Source of the DNA: Bifidobacterium italicum
Lineage (GTDB): Bacteria > Actinomycetota > Actinomycetes > Actinomycetales > Bifidobacteriaceae
Direction: 5' to 3'
Assembly (NCBI RefSeq): GCF_002286915.1
Contig: NZ_MVOG01000002.1
Location: 1-64,000, forward strand
DNA: 64,000 nucleotides
The position numbers and the translations under genes are program-made. Below, one piece after another: positions 7,590-15,672 of the stretch. Under the pieces are notes generated by a model. It worked only from the letters and a program-made list of their open reading frames with translations. It was not told the origin of the DNA and searched no databases. How positions within the stretch are numbered: position 1 is the stretch's first letter; every line of letters begins with the position of its first letter.

Positions 7590-8741
7590 TCACCAGTTTT
7601 CGCCGTCGCGCCACGCGCCGCGGACGATCTGCGGCGGATAGTCGATGTCGTCGCGCGCCATGCCGAGTTTCGCGGCGGCGCGCAGCGGCCAGTACGGCTC
7701 ACGCAGGGCCGCCCGGCCGATCTCGACGGCGTCGGCCTGCCCATGCGTGAGGATCCTGAGCGCCTGACGCGGCTTTGTGATCAGACCGACCGCCGTCGTC
7801 GCGATGCCGGCCTCGTTGCGCACGCGGTCGGCGAACGGCACCTGGTAGCCGGGGGCCGCCGGGATCGTCACCCACGGCAGTACGCCGCCGGTCGAGACGT
7901 CGATCAGGTCGACGCCGTGGTCCTTGAGCGTCCTCGCGAGAGCGACGGCGTCGTCGGCGCCGAATCCGCCCTCGGCCCAGTCGGTCGCCGAAATGCGCAC
8001 GAACACCGGCATGTCGTCGCGCACGACGGCACGCACCTTGTCCACGGTCTCGACGAGCATGCGCGCGCGGTTCTCGGGCGATCCGCCGTACTCGTCGTCG
8101 CGCATGTTCGTCAACGGGTCGAGGAACTCGGACAATAGGTAGCCGTGGGCCGCATGGATCTCGATCGCCTCGAACCCGGCCTCCTGCGCACGCCAGGCGG
8201 CGTCGCGGAAGCGGTCCTCGATGGCATGGATCTCGTCGACGCCGAGCGCGCGCGGCTCGGGGAAGTCACCGTAGGCGATCGCCGACGGCGCGACGGTGCG
8301 CCAGCCGCCTTCGTCGGGGGCGAGGCTCTCCCCCGGCACGCCGATGCCGAAGCAGCCGGTCGACGCCTTGCGTCCCGCATGGCCCAGCTGGATCGCCGGC
8401 GTCGCGCCGGCGCGCTTCATGCCGTCGACGATCCACCGGTAGGCGTCGATCTGCCCGTCCTCCCACAGACCGAGATCGCATGGCGAGATGCGTCCCTCGG
8501 GCGTGACGGCCGTCGCCTCGACGATGATGAGCCCGAAGCCGCCGAGCGCCCGGGACACGTAATGCTGGTAGTGGAAATCGGCCGGCCTGCCGTCGCATGC
8601 CGTCACCGAGTACATGCACATCGGCGGCAGCCAGATGCGGTTGCGCGCGCTTGTGCCGCGGATCGTGATCGGTTCGAACAGGATCGGACGCGCCGATGCG
8701 CGCTTTGCCGGGATTCGTTTCTGCTTCTTTGCTTTTCCCAT
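7590..8741 (-). CDS. NADH:flavin oxidoreductase, Old Yellow Enzyme family (YqjM/NamA-like)
   Basis: FMN-dependent ene-reductase that uses NAD(P)H to reduce activated C=C bonds such as enals and enones. Family motifs are clear: PMCMYS near the N-terminus, QLGHAGRKAS carrying the active-site His, HAAHGYLLSEFLDP in the barrel and VRISATDW. The start at 8741 (MGKAKKQKR) gives 383 residues, slightly longer than YqjM because of a basic N-terminal tail of about 20 residues. No good ribosome site precedes this ATG, so the start is less sure than the gene. It stands alone between two terminator-like hairpins. The physiological substrate is unknown for most of the family. Confidence 0.9.
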   Translation of the reverse strand: MGKAKKQKRIPAKRASARPILFEPITIRGTSARNRIWLPPMCMYSVTACDGRPADFHYQHYVSRALGGFGLIIVEATAVTPEGRISPCDLGLWEDGQIDAYRWIVDGMKRAGATPAIQLGHAGRKASTGCFGIGVPGESLAPDEGGWRTVAPSAIAYGDFPEPRALGVDEIHAIEDRFRDAAWRAQEAGFEAIEIHAAHGYLLSEFLDPLTNMRDDEYGGSPENRARMLVETVDKVRAVVRDDMPVFVRISATDWAEGGFGADDAVALARTLKDHGVDLIDVSTGGVLPWVTIPAAPGYQVPFADRVRNEAGIATTAVGLITKPRQALRILTHGQADAVEIGRAALREPYWPLRAAAKLGMARDDIDYPPQIVRGAWRDGENW

Positions 8742-8825
8742 ACCGCGCACTGTAGCACATGCGCGTGCGGACGTCGCGGCCCGCACGCCCCGCCGGCGAT
8801 GCGGGAAACGAGGCCGCAACGACGA

Positions 8826-8862
8826 CGAGGGGCGCCCCTCCATGCCGGAAGGGCGCCCCTCG
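8826..8862 (-). terminator. GC hairpin after the PBP gene
   Basis: CGAGGGGCGCCC (8826-8837) pairs with GGGCGCCCCTCG (8851-8862). It lies 45 bases past the stop of the PBP gene. It has no T-run. Confidence 0.5.
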
Positions 8863-8906
8863 CGTCGCCGTTCGGACCGGAGCGCGCGGCCGCGGTCCGT
8901 GGCCGA

Positions 8907-11165
8907 CTACCGTGTGGTCGTCGTGCCCTGCTGCTGCGTCTGGCCGCTCTGGCCGCTCTGCTGCGTGCCGGTCGAGCCTGTCGAACCGGTCGTGCGCCCG
9001 GTCGAGCGCATGTATTTGTCGACCGGTTGGCCGTAGTCGTTGTCCATCGGCAGGTTCTTCTTCTCCGCGTACTTGCTCACGGACTGGCTGAAGGCCGGGG
9101 CCGCGATCGTCGAACCGTCCCAGTAGCCGTGGTAGTTGCCGTTGATCGCGATGTTCTCAATCGGGTGGTTCGTCGGGTCCTGCGCGTCGCCGACGAGCAC
9201 GAAGGTCGCGATCTGCTTCGGGATGAAGCCGCCGGTCGTCACGTACATGTTCTCGTTCGTACCGGTCTTCGCGAAGGTCTTGCGGTTGTTGGCGAGCTTC
9301 GCCGAACCGGCCGCGCCGTCGGGGCGTGTCACGCCCTGGTTCATCGTGTACGCGAGCGTCTGGATGATGTCCCTGTCGACCGCCTGATGGCAGTTCGCCT
9401 TCGGCACGTCGAGCTGTTCGCCGTCGGTGTTCTCGACCGACTTGATCGCGATCGGCGTGCACTGCACGCCGTCGGCCGCGTACGTCGCGTAGACGTTCGC
9501 CATCGTCAGCGGCGAGACCGAGGTCGTGCCGCCGATGAGCAGCGCCGGGTGCATCGAGATGTCCGAGTAGACGTCCTCCTGGCCGATCTTCGCGTTGTGG
9601 TAGCCGACGGCCTTCGCCGCGTCGGCGACCGCGCACAGGCCGATCTGCGCGCCCATCGCCGCCATCGTCGTGTTGTGCGAGTGGACGAGGCCGAGGAACG
9701 GGCTTTCCGGCGAGACGGTGCCGTTCGTCAACGCGTTCGTCACGTGCCAGTTGTCGGTGCCGCCGGCGTAGCCGCTGCAGTTGAAGCGGTTCGTCAGGAA
9801 GTCGGTCGGCGCGACGAGCATCTCGTTGATCGAACGTCCCTGCTGCATCCACGCGACGAGGTTGATCGGCTTCCACGACGAGCCGATCGGGAAGCCCTGA
9901 CCGCCGCCGTCGACCTGGTCGACGGCGTAGTTCATCGACGATCTCGTCGGATCGGTCGCGGCCGCGTCGGTCGCGTCGTAGGTGCGGTTGAGTCCGAAAC
10001 CGAGCACTTCGCCGGTTCCCGGCTTGACCGAGGCCATGACGATCTCCATGCCGGAGGGATCGTTCGCCGGGATCGTCTGGTTCGCCGTCTCCATCATCGC
10101 GTTGCTCGCGTCCAGGTCGAGCGTCGTGACGATCTTGAGGCCGCCCTCCTGCAGCAGCTTCTCGCGGTCCTCGGCCGTCTTGCCGAACTCGGGCGAGTTC
10201 TCGATCTTATGCACGACGTAGTCGCAGAAGAAGCCGGTGTTGTACTTCGCGGCCATGCATCCGCGGCTCACGTCGGTCAGCTGCAGCGTGTCCTTGAGCG
10301 GCGTGTTGACGGCCTCCTCGTACTCCTGCTGCGTGATGAACTTCTGGTCGAGCATCAGCTTGAGCACGATGTTGCGCTGCTTCTGCGCCTCCTCCTGGTT
10401 CTCGGGGATCGACGGATCGTACTTCGACGGGTTCTTCGTGACCATCGCGATCGTCGCCGCCTGGACGACGTTGAGCTTGTCGGCGGTCGTGTTGAAGTAG
10501 CGTTCGGCGGCCGCCTGCACGCCGTAGAGCGAGTTCGAACCGAACTGTGCGATGTTCAGGTAGCCCTGCAGGATCTCCTGCTTCGAGTACTTCTTCTCCA
10601 TCTGCACCGACAGCAGCATCTCGCGCAGCTTGCGGGCGATCGTGTCCTCGGTCGCGTGGTATTCGCCGATCGGGTCGTCGCTTTCGCGCGCCTTCGTCGC
10701 GAGCACGTTCTTCACGTACTGCTGCGTGAGGCTCGATCCGCCCTGCTGGTCGCCCTTCCTCATGTACGTCTGCACGAAGGCGCGCATGACGCCCTGCACG
10801 TCGACGCCCGAGTGCTCCCAGAAACGCTTGTCCTCGCGGGCCACGACGGCCTGCATCATCGGCTTCGAGATGTCCTTGAGCGGCACGACCTCGCGGTTCT
10901 GCGCGTAGAACTCCGCGATGACGGTCTTGCCGTCGTTCGCGTACATCGTCGATTTCTGCGGCAGGTTCGTCACGTCGAAGTCGATGCCTTCGACCTCCAT
11001 CGACGGGGAGACCGCCCGCGCCACGTTGTTCGCCCCCATGACCGCGGGGAGGAACAGCAGGCACGTCGTCGCGCCGCCGGCGACGCACAGCGTGATGAAC
11101 GCCAGCGCGAGCGCGAGAATGCGCACTCCACTCAGGGTTTTCTTCTTCTTCGGCATGCGCACCAT
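8907..11165 (-). CDS. Class A penicillin-binding protein (bifunctional transglycosylase/transpeptidase)
   Basis: Cell-wall synthase anchored by one membrane helix (about 15-42) after a basic KKKK tail. The GT51 transglycosylase domain follows with AREDKRFWEHSGVD (catalytic Glu near 111) and GGSSLTQQYVKN. The transpeptidase domain has the serine motif SSWK (near 430), SHN and KTGT, so all three catalytic boxes are intact. The last 35 or so residues are a Ser/Gly/Thr/Gln-rich tail. Length 752 is normal for actinobacterial PonA-type proteins. The start could be 11165 or the ATG at 11156; neither has a strong ribosome site. A Crp/Fnr regulator gene lies just upstream on the same strand. Confidence 0.95.
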   Translation of the reverse strand: MVRMPKKKKTLSGVRILALALAFITLCVAGGATTCLLFLPAVMGANNVARAVSPSMEVEGIDFDVTNLPQKSTMYANDGKTVIAEFYAQNREVVPLKDISKPMMQAVVAREDKRFWEHSGVDVQGVMRAFVQTYMRKGDQQGGSSLTQQYVKNVLATKARESDDPIGEYHATEDTIARKLREMLLSVQMEKKYSKQEILQGYLNIAQFGSNSLYGVQAAAERYFNTTADKLNVVQAATIAMVTKNPSKYDPSIPENQEEAQKQRNIVLKLMLDQKFITQQEYEEAVNTPLKDTLQLTDVSRGCMAAKYNTGFFCDYVVHKIENSPEFGKTAEDREKLLQEGGLKIVTTLDLDASNAMMETANQTIPANDPSGMEIVMASVKPGTGEVLGFGLNRTYDATDAAATDPTRSSMNYAVDQVDGGGQGFPIGSSWKPINLVAWMQQGRSINEMLVAPTDFLTNRFNCSGYAGGTDNWHVTNALTNGTVSPESPFLGLVHSHNTTMAAMGAQIGLCAVADAAKAVGYHNAKIGQEDVYSDISMHPALLIGGTTSVSPLTMANVYATYAADGVQCTPIAIKSVENTDGEQLDVPKANCHQAVDRDIIQTLAYTMNQGVTRPDGAAGSAKLANNRKTFAKTGTNENMYVTTGGFIPKQIATFVLVGDAQDPTNHPIENIAINGNYHGYWDGSTIAAPAFSQSVSKYAEKKNLPMDNDYGQPVDKYMRSTGRTTGSTGSTGTQQSGQSGQTQQQGTTTTR

Positions 11166-11314
11166 TCTATGTTGTCGGCTCTACCGACGCCATGGGCGCC
11201 AAACGTGGCTTCGGCCACATTCCGCGCCCTTCGCGCGACACGCATCCAGCGATTTCACACGTTGTTCACAGCGCATCGCCAGCATCGCCGCGCCCCGTAT
11301 GGACGCGAATCCGT

Positions 11315-12025
11315 TCAGCGCTGCGATCTGCGGATGAGCTTGCCCGGCTGGTAGATGACGATCGTGCGCCCCTCGCGCGCGATCCATCCGCGGTTCGCGA
11401 AGTCCATCAGCGCCTTGTTCACCGTCTCCCTCGACGAGCCGACGAGCTGTGCCATCTCCTCCTGCGTGAGGTCGTGCGGCACCTGCAGGCCGGCCTCGAC
11501 CGGCTTGCCGAAACGCGACGCGAGGTTGAGCAGCGTCTTCGCGAGCCTGGCCGGCACGTCCATGAACACGAGGTCGGCGATGCGTTCGTTGTTCGCGCGC
11601 ATGCGGTGCGCGAGCACCTGCAGCATGTCGACGGCGACGCGCGGATACTTGTCGAGCCACCGGAACAGCGCGTCATGCTCGAGCCAGACGAGGCGCGTGT
11701 CGTTCATCATCGCGATCGCCGACGCCGTGCGCGGGCCGCCGTCGGGGTCGAAGACCGGGATCTCGCCGAGCACCTCGCCGCGCGCCTGGATGCTGAGCAG
11801 CTGCACACGGTCGTCGATCGACTTGCGCGTCAGCTTGACGCGTCCGCTCTCGATGACGTACATCCGCTGGTCGGTGTCCCCTTCGCGGAAGATGCAGTCG
11901 CCCTTGCGCACGGTCTCATGATGCAGCGCCGGCAGCAGCTCCTTGGCCTGCTCGGCGGAGACGTGCCTGAACAACGCCGTCTGCAGCAGCGGATTGCCCT
12001 CCCCGTACGTCTCGTCCGATGACAT
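11315..12025 (-). CDS. Crp/Fnr-family transcriptional regulator (GlxR-like)
   Basis: 236-residue regulator with an N-terminal cyclic-nucleotide-binding barrel (about 20-130, including GEVLGEIPVF) and a C-terminal winged helix with LTQEEMAQLVGSSRETVNKA. It most resembles actinobacterial GlxR/Crp proteins, which act as dimers on TGTGA-type sites; whether it binds cAMP cannot be told from the sequence. There is no Cys cluster, so it is not an Fe-S sensor of the FNR type. The ATG at 12025 has GAGG five bases upstream and is preferred over a GTG at 12031. A TACAAT -10 box lies on the minus strand at 12085-12080. The rest of 12026-12471 shows no gene. Confidence 0.88.
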   Translation of the reverse strand: MSSDETYGEGNPLLQTALFRHVSAEQAKELLPALHHETVRKGDCIFREGDTDQRMYVIESGRVKLTRKSIDDRVQLLSIQARGEVLGEIPVFDPDGGPRTASAIAMMNDTRLVWLEHDALFRWLDKYPRVAVDMLQVLAHRMRANNERIADLVFMDVPARLAKTLLNLASRFGKPVEAGLQVPHDLTQEEMAQLVGSSRETVNKALMDFANRGWIAREGRTIVIYQPGKLIRRSQR

Positions 12026-12471
12026 GACCACCTCGTTTCACGGTTGTTTCACGCGGCCGCGCGGCGCGCGCCGCCGTCCATTGTACCGTCGTCGCATCGC
12101 CGCCGCCAGCCCGAGCGCGACGGCGGTCGTCCGCCGCCGCATGCGTCGGCGCCCTTGTGCAGCACGTCATGCCCGGCGTATCCCGCGACATGCCGCCGTC
12201 CGCGCCGCGGCATACCCGATCACGGACGGCGTCGGCGACGCCGCGTCCGCTACTCTGAACGCGGAAGCGGCATCGGCCTGTACAAGCGGCGCCGCGACGC
12301 CGTCAAACCGCCGCCGTCCGCGAACACGGACGCGACCGACGCACCGACCGCGCCGCCGCCGATGGCCGTCGCCTTCCGGAGCGCGCAGACGATGCGGTTC
12401 AGGAACGATTACGGAAACAGGGAGCGATCACGTTCCTCGAGCGCGGAGACGATCCTGCGGCATTGGTCCTG

Positions 12472-13947
12472 CTATGCCCGCATAGGCGTCTGCGAGCCGA
12501 ACGCCGCCGCGACCTGCGCCATCGTCGCGACGACCTCCTCGCGCGTCATCGTCGTCTGCGCCGTCATCGGCTCGACGCGCCGACGCGCCGATTTCACGGC
12601 CTTGTCCGACATCTTCTCCGGATCGGTGATGAGGATGCCGCCCATCGCGGCCGCGTCGATCGCATACGCGAGCGTGACGTGGTGCAGCAGGCAGCCGGGG
12701 GCGCCGTCGCGCGCGGATACGCGCATCTGCGCCGCGCCGCCGATCTTGCCGCCGACGGCGGTCGCGCCGCCACCGTCGTCATGCACGGCGGCGATGTCGT
12801 TGAGCCCCGCATAGCATGCGCGCACGCCGCACTCGGCGAGCGCCGCGAGCAGCCACGCGTCGCACAGCTGATAGGCCTGCACGGCGTCAAGCCCGTCGGC
12901 GAACCACAGCGGCGCGTACAGCGAATAGGTGATCGTGTCGGCCGGTTCGATGAACATCGCGCCGCCGCCGGTGCCGCGGCGCACGATGTGCACGCCTCGC
13001 GCGCGCGCCGCCGCCACGTCCACCTCATCCTCGATCGACTGGTAGCGGCCGCAGACGACGGCCGGCGCCGCCCAGTGCCAGATGCGGATCGTCGGCGGGC
13101 GCTCGCCGTCGGCCACCTGCCGCGCCCATTGTGGTTCGAGCGCCATCTGCTCCTCGGGCATCCGCGGCCGGTCGACGACGACATGCGGCCGCAGTGCCGC
13201 CCAGCGCGAACGGATCTCGTCGGCGGCGATGCATATCGGCGACGGCGTCCGCGGATGCTGCGCGGCCCGCCACGAGCGGCGCACCCGCGCCGTATGGCGC
13301 TCCTCGAAGGCGCGCGCAGCGGCATCGTCCCCGGCCGCCGCGCGCAGCGTCGCCAACGCGATCGCGTCGGCGTTCGCGCCGATGAGTCGGCCGCCGAGCA
13401 CATCGTCGATGCGCCGCACCGTGCGCCGGTACCATGCCTCCACCGCGTTCTCCGTCGCGCGCGTACGCGGACCGGCGGGGCCCCGGGGACGACCGAACGC
13501 TGCCGGTTGGGCGTTCTCCGTCGCGCGCGTACGCGGACCGGCATCGCGAAGGTCCCCGTCATCCTCTTCGGCATGGGTCTCGTCCGCGCGCGTACGCAGG
13601 TCGGAATCAACGGAATCAACGTCATCGGCGGTATCGGCCGTCGGAACGGATCCGTCATCCGGCGCGGCGACGCCAGCCATCGCACCGCCGTCGGCCGACG
13701 CGGCATCGTGAGCAGGTCCCCCGCCTTGTCCGTCAGGTCGAGTCGCAGCGCCGTCGGCCGACGCGGCATCAGCGAGCGTCATATCGAGTTCGCGGGCGGC
13801 ATCGACGAGGACGTTTTCGACGGCGTCGATGACGCCGTGCGCATCGCCGTCGGCGAAGAAATCGCCGTCGAGACAAGCGCCGGCGGCAAGCGTCACACGG
13901 ACGAGCTTGCCGCCGGGCACTTTGACGGAACCGGAACGGCCGGTCAT
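12472..13947 (-). CDS. Lipoate-protein ligase with N-terminal accessory domain and repetitive linker
   Basis: Predicted to activate lipoate with ATP and attach it to a lysine of an acceptor such as GcvH. The N-terminus (KVPGGKLVRV to GDFFADGD, about 9-33) is the LplB-type accessory domain, placed before the catalytic domain as in archaeal LplB and some actinobacteria, rather than after it as in E. coli LplA. The catalytic domain (about 265-491) has RRGTGGGAMF and the lysine motif GGKIGG. Between them is a low-complexity linker of over 100 residues containing the repeated words RTRATENA and DAASADG. The gene starts 12 bases after the TM2-protein stop. GcvH, encoded at 21319-21720, is the only lipoylation target in view. 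Confidence 0.8.
   Translation of the reverse strand: MTGRSGSVKVPGGKLVRVTLAAGACLDGDFFADGDAHGVIDAVENVLVDAARELDMTLADAASADGAATRPDGQGGGPAHDAASADGGAMAGVAAPDDGSVPTADTADDVDSVDSDLRTRADETHAEEDDGDLRDAGPRTRATENAQPAAFGRPRGPAGPRTRATENAVEAWYRRTVRRIDDVLGGRLIGANADAIALATLRAAAGDDAAARAFEERHTARVRRSWRAAQHPRTPSPICIAADEIRSRWAALRPHVVVDRPRMPEEQMALEPQWARQVADGERPPTIRIWHWAAPAVVCGRYQSIEDEVDVAAARARGVHIVRRGTGGGAMFIEPADTITYSLYAPLWFADGLDAVQAYQLCDAWLLAALAECGVRACYAGLNDIAAVHDDGGGATAVGGKIGGAAQMRVSARDGAPGCLLHHVTLAYAIDAAAMGGILITDPEKMSDKAVKSARRRVEPMTAQTTMTREEVVATMAQVAAAFGSQTPMRA
13445..13771 (-). repeat. In-frame tandem repeats inside the lipoate-ligase gene
   Basis: A 32-base sequence at 13445-13476 recurs exactly at 13511-13542 (offset 66 = 22 codons), with a weaker copy near 13582. 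A 21-base sequence at 13687 recurs at 13750 (offset 63 = 21 codons). Both offsets keep the reading frame, so the repeats lengthen the linker without breaking the protein. Confidence 0.8.
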
Positions 13948-13959
13948 GACCGCATCCCG

Positions 13960-14802
13960 TCAGTCCATCAGTTCGACGCCGCGCGCGTCGCGATGCTCGG
14001 GCGTGCCGTAATCGGAGGTGAGGATGCGTACGCCTTCGATCCACGACCAGATCAGCGCGGCGAGCGGTCCCAGACCGAGCACGATCCAGCCGAGCACCGT
14101 CAGCAGCAGCTGCGCGATGCCGCGGCCGGTGTAGCCGAGGTAGAAGTTGTGGATGCCGAACATGCCGAAGAAGAGCGCGAGCAGACCCGCGAGGATCTTG
14201 TTGCGCGCGACGTAGTAGGTAGTCGGCGCCGCATAGGCCGGCTGCGCGCCGTTCGGCGCACCATAGGCAGGCTGCTGCGCGGAGCCCGGCGCGGCATAGC
14301 CTGACGCCGCGTAGGTCGGCGTGGAGTAGGCGTCCGCCGGCATCGTGTGGTCGGTGAAGGCATCGGTTGACGGCTGCCCATACGGGCTCGACGTCGGCGC
14401 CGCCGTATACGGGTTGCCCATCGAGTCGACGGTCTGCGCCGACGTCTGCGCATAGGCCGCGGTCGATGTATCGGTCGTGGCCGAAGTCGGCGTGTCGGTC
14501 GTGGTCGGCGCGCCGTAGGCGGACGGATTGCCAAAAGTGGCCTGCGCGCCGTCCGGCGCCATGTCGAAAGCGGTCGCAGCGGAAGACGACGCGTCGGAAA
14601 TCGCCTCCGTGACGGTCGCGTCCGCGACGTCCTCGGTCGCGATCGTTTCGGTGACCGTGTCGCCGGTTGCCGGGTCGGTCACGCTCGTCTGCTCGAAGGC
14701 CACCGTCTGTGGGTCGGCCTGCAGATCGGCGCTCGCATCGTTCAGGTTGTCCGGATCGGTCGGGTTGGTTGGATTGTCCGGATTGGTCTGTGGTTGTGTC
14801 AT
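13960..14802 (-). CDS. TM2 domain-containing membrane protein
   Basis: 280-residue protein with a long disordered N-terminal half rich in Thr, Ala, Pro, Tyr and Asp (about 1-195), then a TM2 domain at the C-terminus. That domain has two hydrophobic helices with the family signature FGMFGIHNFYLGYTGRGIAQ (about 215-235) and a GLGPLAALIWSWIEG second helix. Function is not known for bacterial TM2 proteins. The N-terminal repeats of YAAP, YGAP and PAYAAP types suggest an extended cytoplasmic tail. It is followed closely by the lipoate-ligase gene and is probably cotranscribed with it. Confidence 0.85.
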   Translation of the reverse strand: MTQPQTNPDNPTNPTDPDNLNDASADLQADPQTVAFEQTSVTDPATGDTVTETIATEDVADATVTEAISDASSSAATAFDMAPDGAQATFGNPSAYGAPTTTDTPTSATTDTSTAAYAQTSAQTVDSMGNPYTAAPTSSPYGQPSTDAFTDHTMPADAYSTPTYAASGYAAPGSAQQPAYGAPNGAQPAYAAPTTYYVARNKILAGLLALFFGMFGIHNFYLGYTGRGIAQLLLTVLGWIVLGLGPLAALIWSWIEGVRILTSDYGTPEHRDARGVELMD

Positions 14803-14850
14803 CGGTTCCTCGATTCCTCATGCACATGCGCGGCGCGCACATGCCATTGC

Positions 14851-14870
14851 CGTTGGCTCTGGAGCCAACG
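14851..14870. promoter_or_regulatory. Palindromic operator candidate upstream of the TM2 gene
   Basis: CGTTGGCTCTGGAGCCAACG is a 9-bp perfect inverted repeat with a 2-bp spacer, 48 bases upstream of the TM2-protein start. Its compact symmetry suggests a dimeric repressor or activator site. I cannot name the regulator. Confidence 0.4.
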
Positions 14871-15030
14871 ATAGCCGCCCCCGATGGGAATCGGCTGCAC
14901 GTTTCCCGACTTTCAGCGTAACGCATCGCGCATCCGCGCGCGCCGCATCCATCTCAGCCGCCCGCCTCCGCCCCTCCCGTGATGCTCACGACTGCCTCTT
15001 CCACGAGCGCCGCCGCCTCAGCGACCGTCA

Positions 15031-15218
15031 CCGCCACGAACTGCACCCATAACGATCGCAACCGCACCCGCAGCGAACGCCACCGCCACAACCTGCACCC
15101 ATAACGATCGCAACCGCACCCGCAGCGAACGCCACCGCCACAACCTGCACCCATAACGATCGCAACCGCACCCGCAGCGAACGCCACCGCCACGAACTGC
15201 ACCCATAACGATCGCAAC
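15031..15218. repeat. 52-bp tandem repeat (minisatellite), about 3.6 copies
   Basis: Copies start at 15031, 15083, 15135 and 15187, so the period is exactly 52. They are nearly identical; the main difference is ACGAAC versus ACAACC near the start of the unit. Each holds CATAACGATCGCAA. Since 52 is not a multiple of three, no frame stays the same through the array, so it is not coding. The last copy is cut at about 15218. The flanks 14871-15030 and 15219-15306 show nothing else. Confidence 0.9.
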
Positions 15219-15306
15219 GCGTCGACATCCGCCCACCTCACCTAACGGCGGTATCCGTGTACACCCCATACCCCGCCGCACCCGCTCGCGAGGCTGCTCT
15301 GGCAAC

Positions 15307-15343
15307 GAAAAACGGACGGCCGCATATGGATGCGGACGTCCGT
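15307..15343 (-). terminator. Rho-independent terminator of the small Cys-rich peptide gene
   Basis: On the minus strand ACGGACG-CCGCAT pairs around a 4-base loop (hairpin 15343-15312) and is followed by TTTTTC (15312-15307). It starts 22 bases after the peptide stop codon. This is one of the few T-tailed terminators in the window. Confidence 0.75.
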
Positions 15344-15365
15344 CGAAGCGTGGTAGGCGGCGCGC

Positions 15366-15497
15366 TCAGGCGACGTAGACCGGGCCGTACTCGCTCGGAA
15401 CATGGGTCGTCGCGATGTACGGGCCCGCCGTCGGACGCGCATAGGTCTGGAAGCCGTTGCTGTAGTTCATCGACGCTTCTTCACAGTTGCAGCACAT
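15366..15497 (-). CDS. Small Cys-rich peptide of 43 residues, unknown function
   Basis: Short gene encoding a peptide that starts MCCNCEEASMNYSNGFQTY and ends EYGPVYVA. Support for it being real: a ribosome site AGAGGT six or so bases before the ATG at 15497, a clean stop at 15366, and a T-tailed terminator 22 bases later. Three Cys lie in the first five residues (C2, C3, C5); the rest is rich in Tyr, Thr, Pro and Val with no membrane segment. It has no Leu codons, so it is not a leu leader peptide, and it lies after leuB, not before it. It could be a metal-binding peptide, a modified-peptide precursor or a regulator. I do not recognise it. Confidence 0.65.
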   Translation of the reverse strand: MCCNCEEASMNYSNGFQTYARPTAGPYIATTHVPSEYGPVYVA

Positions 15498-15607
15498 GAT
15501 TACCTCTTTCGTACGGCACGTGGCCGTGCCGTGGTTTCGTTACCGGGAACCGCTCGCGCGGTTCGTTGCACATACGGCGCTCATTCTACAGCCGAGTGCC
15601 GAAGAAC

Positions 15608-15646
15608 GGCCGGCGGCGTTTACGCATCGCGCAAACACCGCCGGCC
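15608..15646 (-). terminator. Hairpin after leuB
   Basis: A 14-base arm at 15608-15621 pairs with 15633-15646 with one wobble. It lies 27 bases after the leuB stop, separating leuB from the small peptide gene. Confidence 0.5.
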
Positions 15647-15672
15647 ATATCATCCAAACGTCCCGCAGGCGT

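Noticed and set aside
8145-11354. Very long open frame on the plus strand opposite the PBP gene
   Set aside because: It is Arg/Asp/Val-rich noise produced by GC-rich codons of the PBP and Old Yellow Enzyme genes on the other strand, and has no family motif or ribosome site.
12026-12471. Additional gene between the Crp/Fnr regulator and lipoate-ligase genes
   Set aside because: All frames read as Arg/Ala-rich low complexity with no ribosome site or motif; only a possible promoter box was kept.
15018-15305. Short minus-strand frames through the 52-bp repeat
   Set aside because: The 52-bp period is not divisible by three, so the peptide changes frame from copy to copy; no start signals fit.
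15498-15672. Leader peptide for leuB
   Set aside because: The small peptide gene lies downstream of leuB and has no Leu codons, and the leuB upstream region has no Leu-rich frame.
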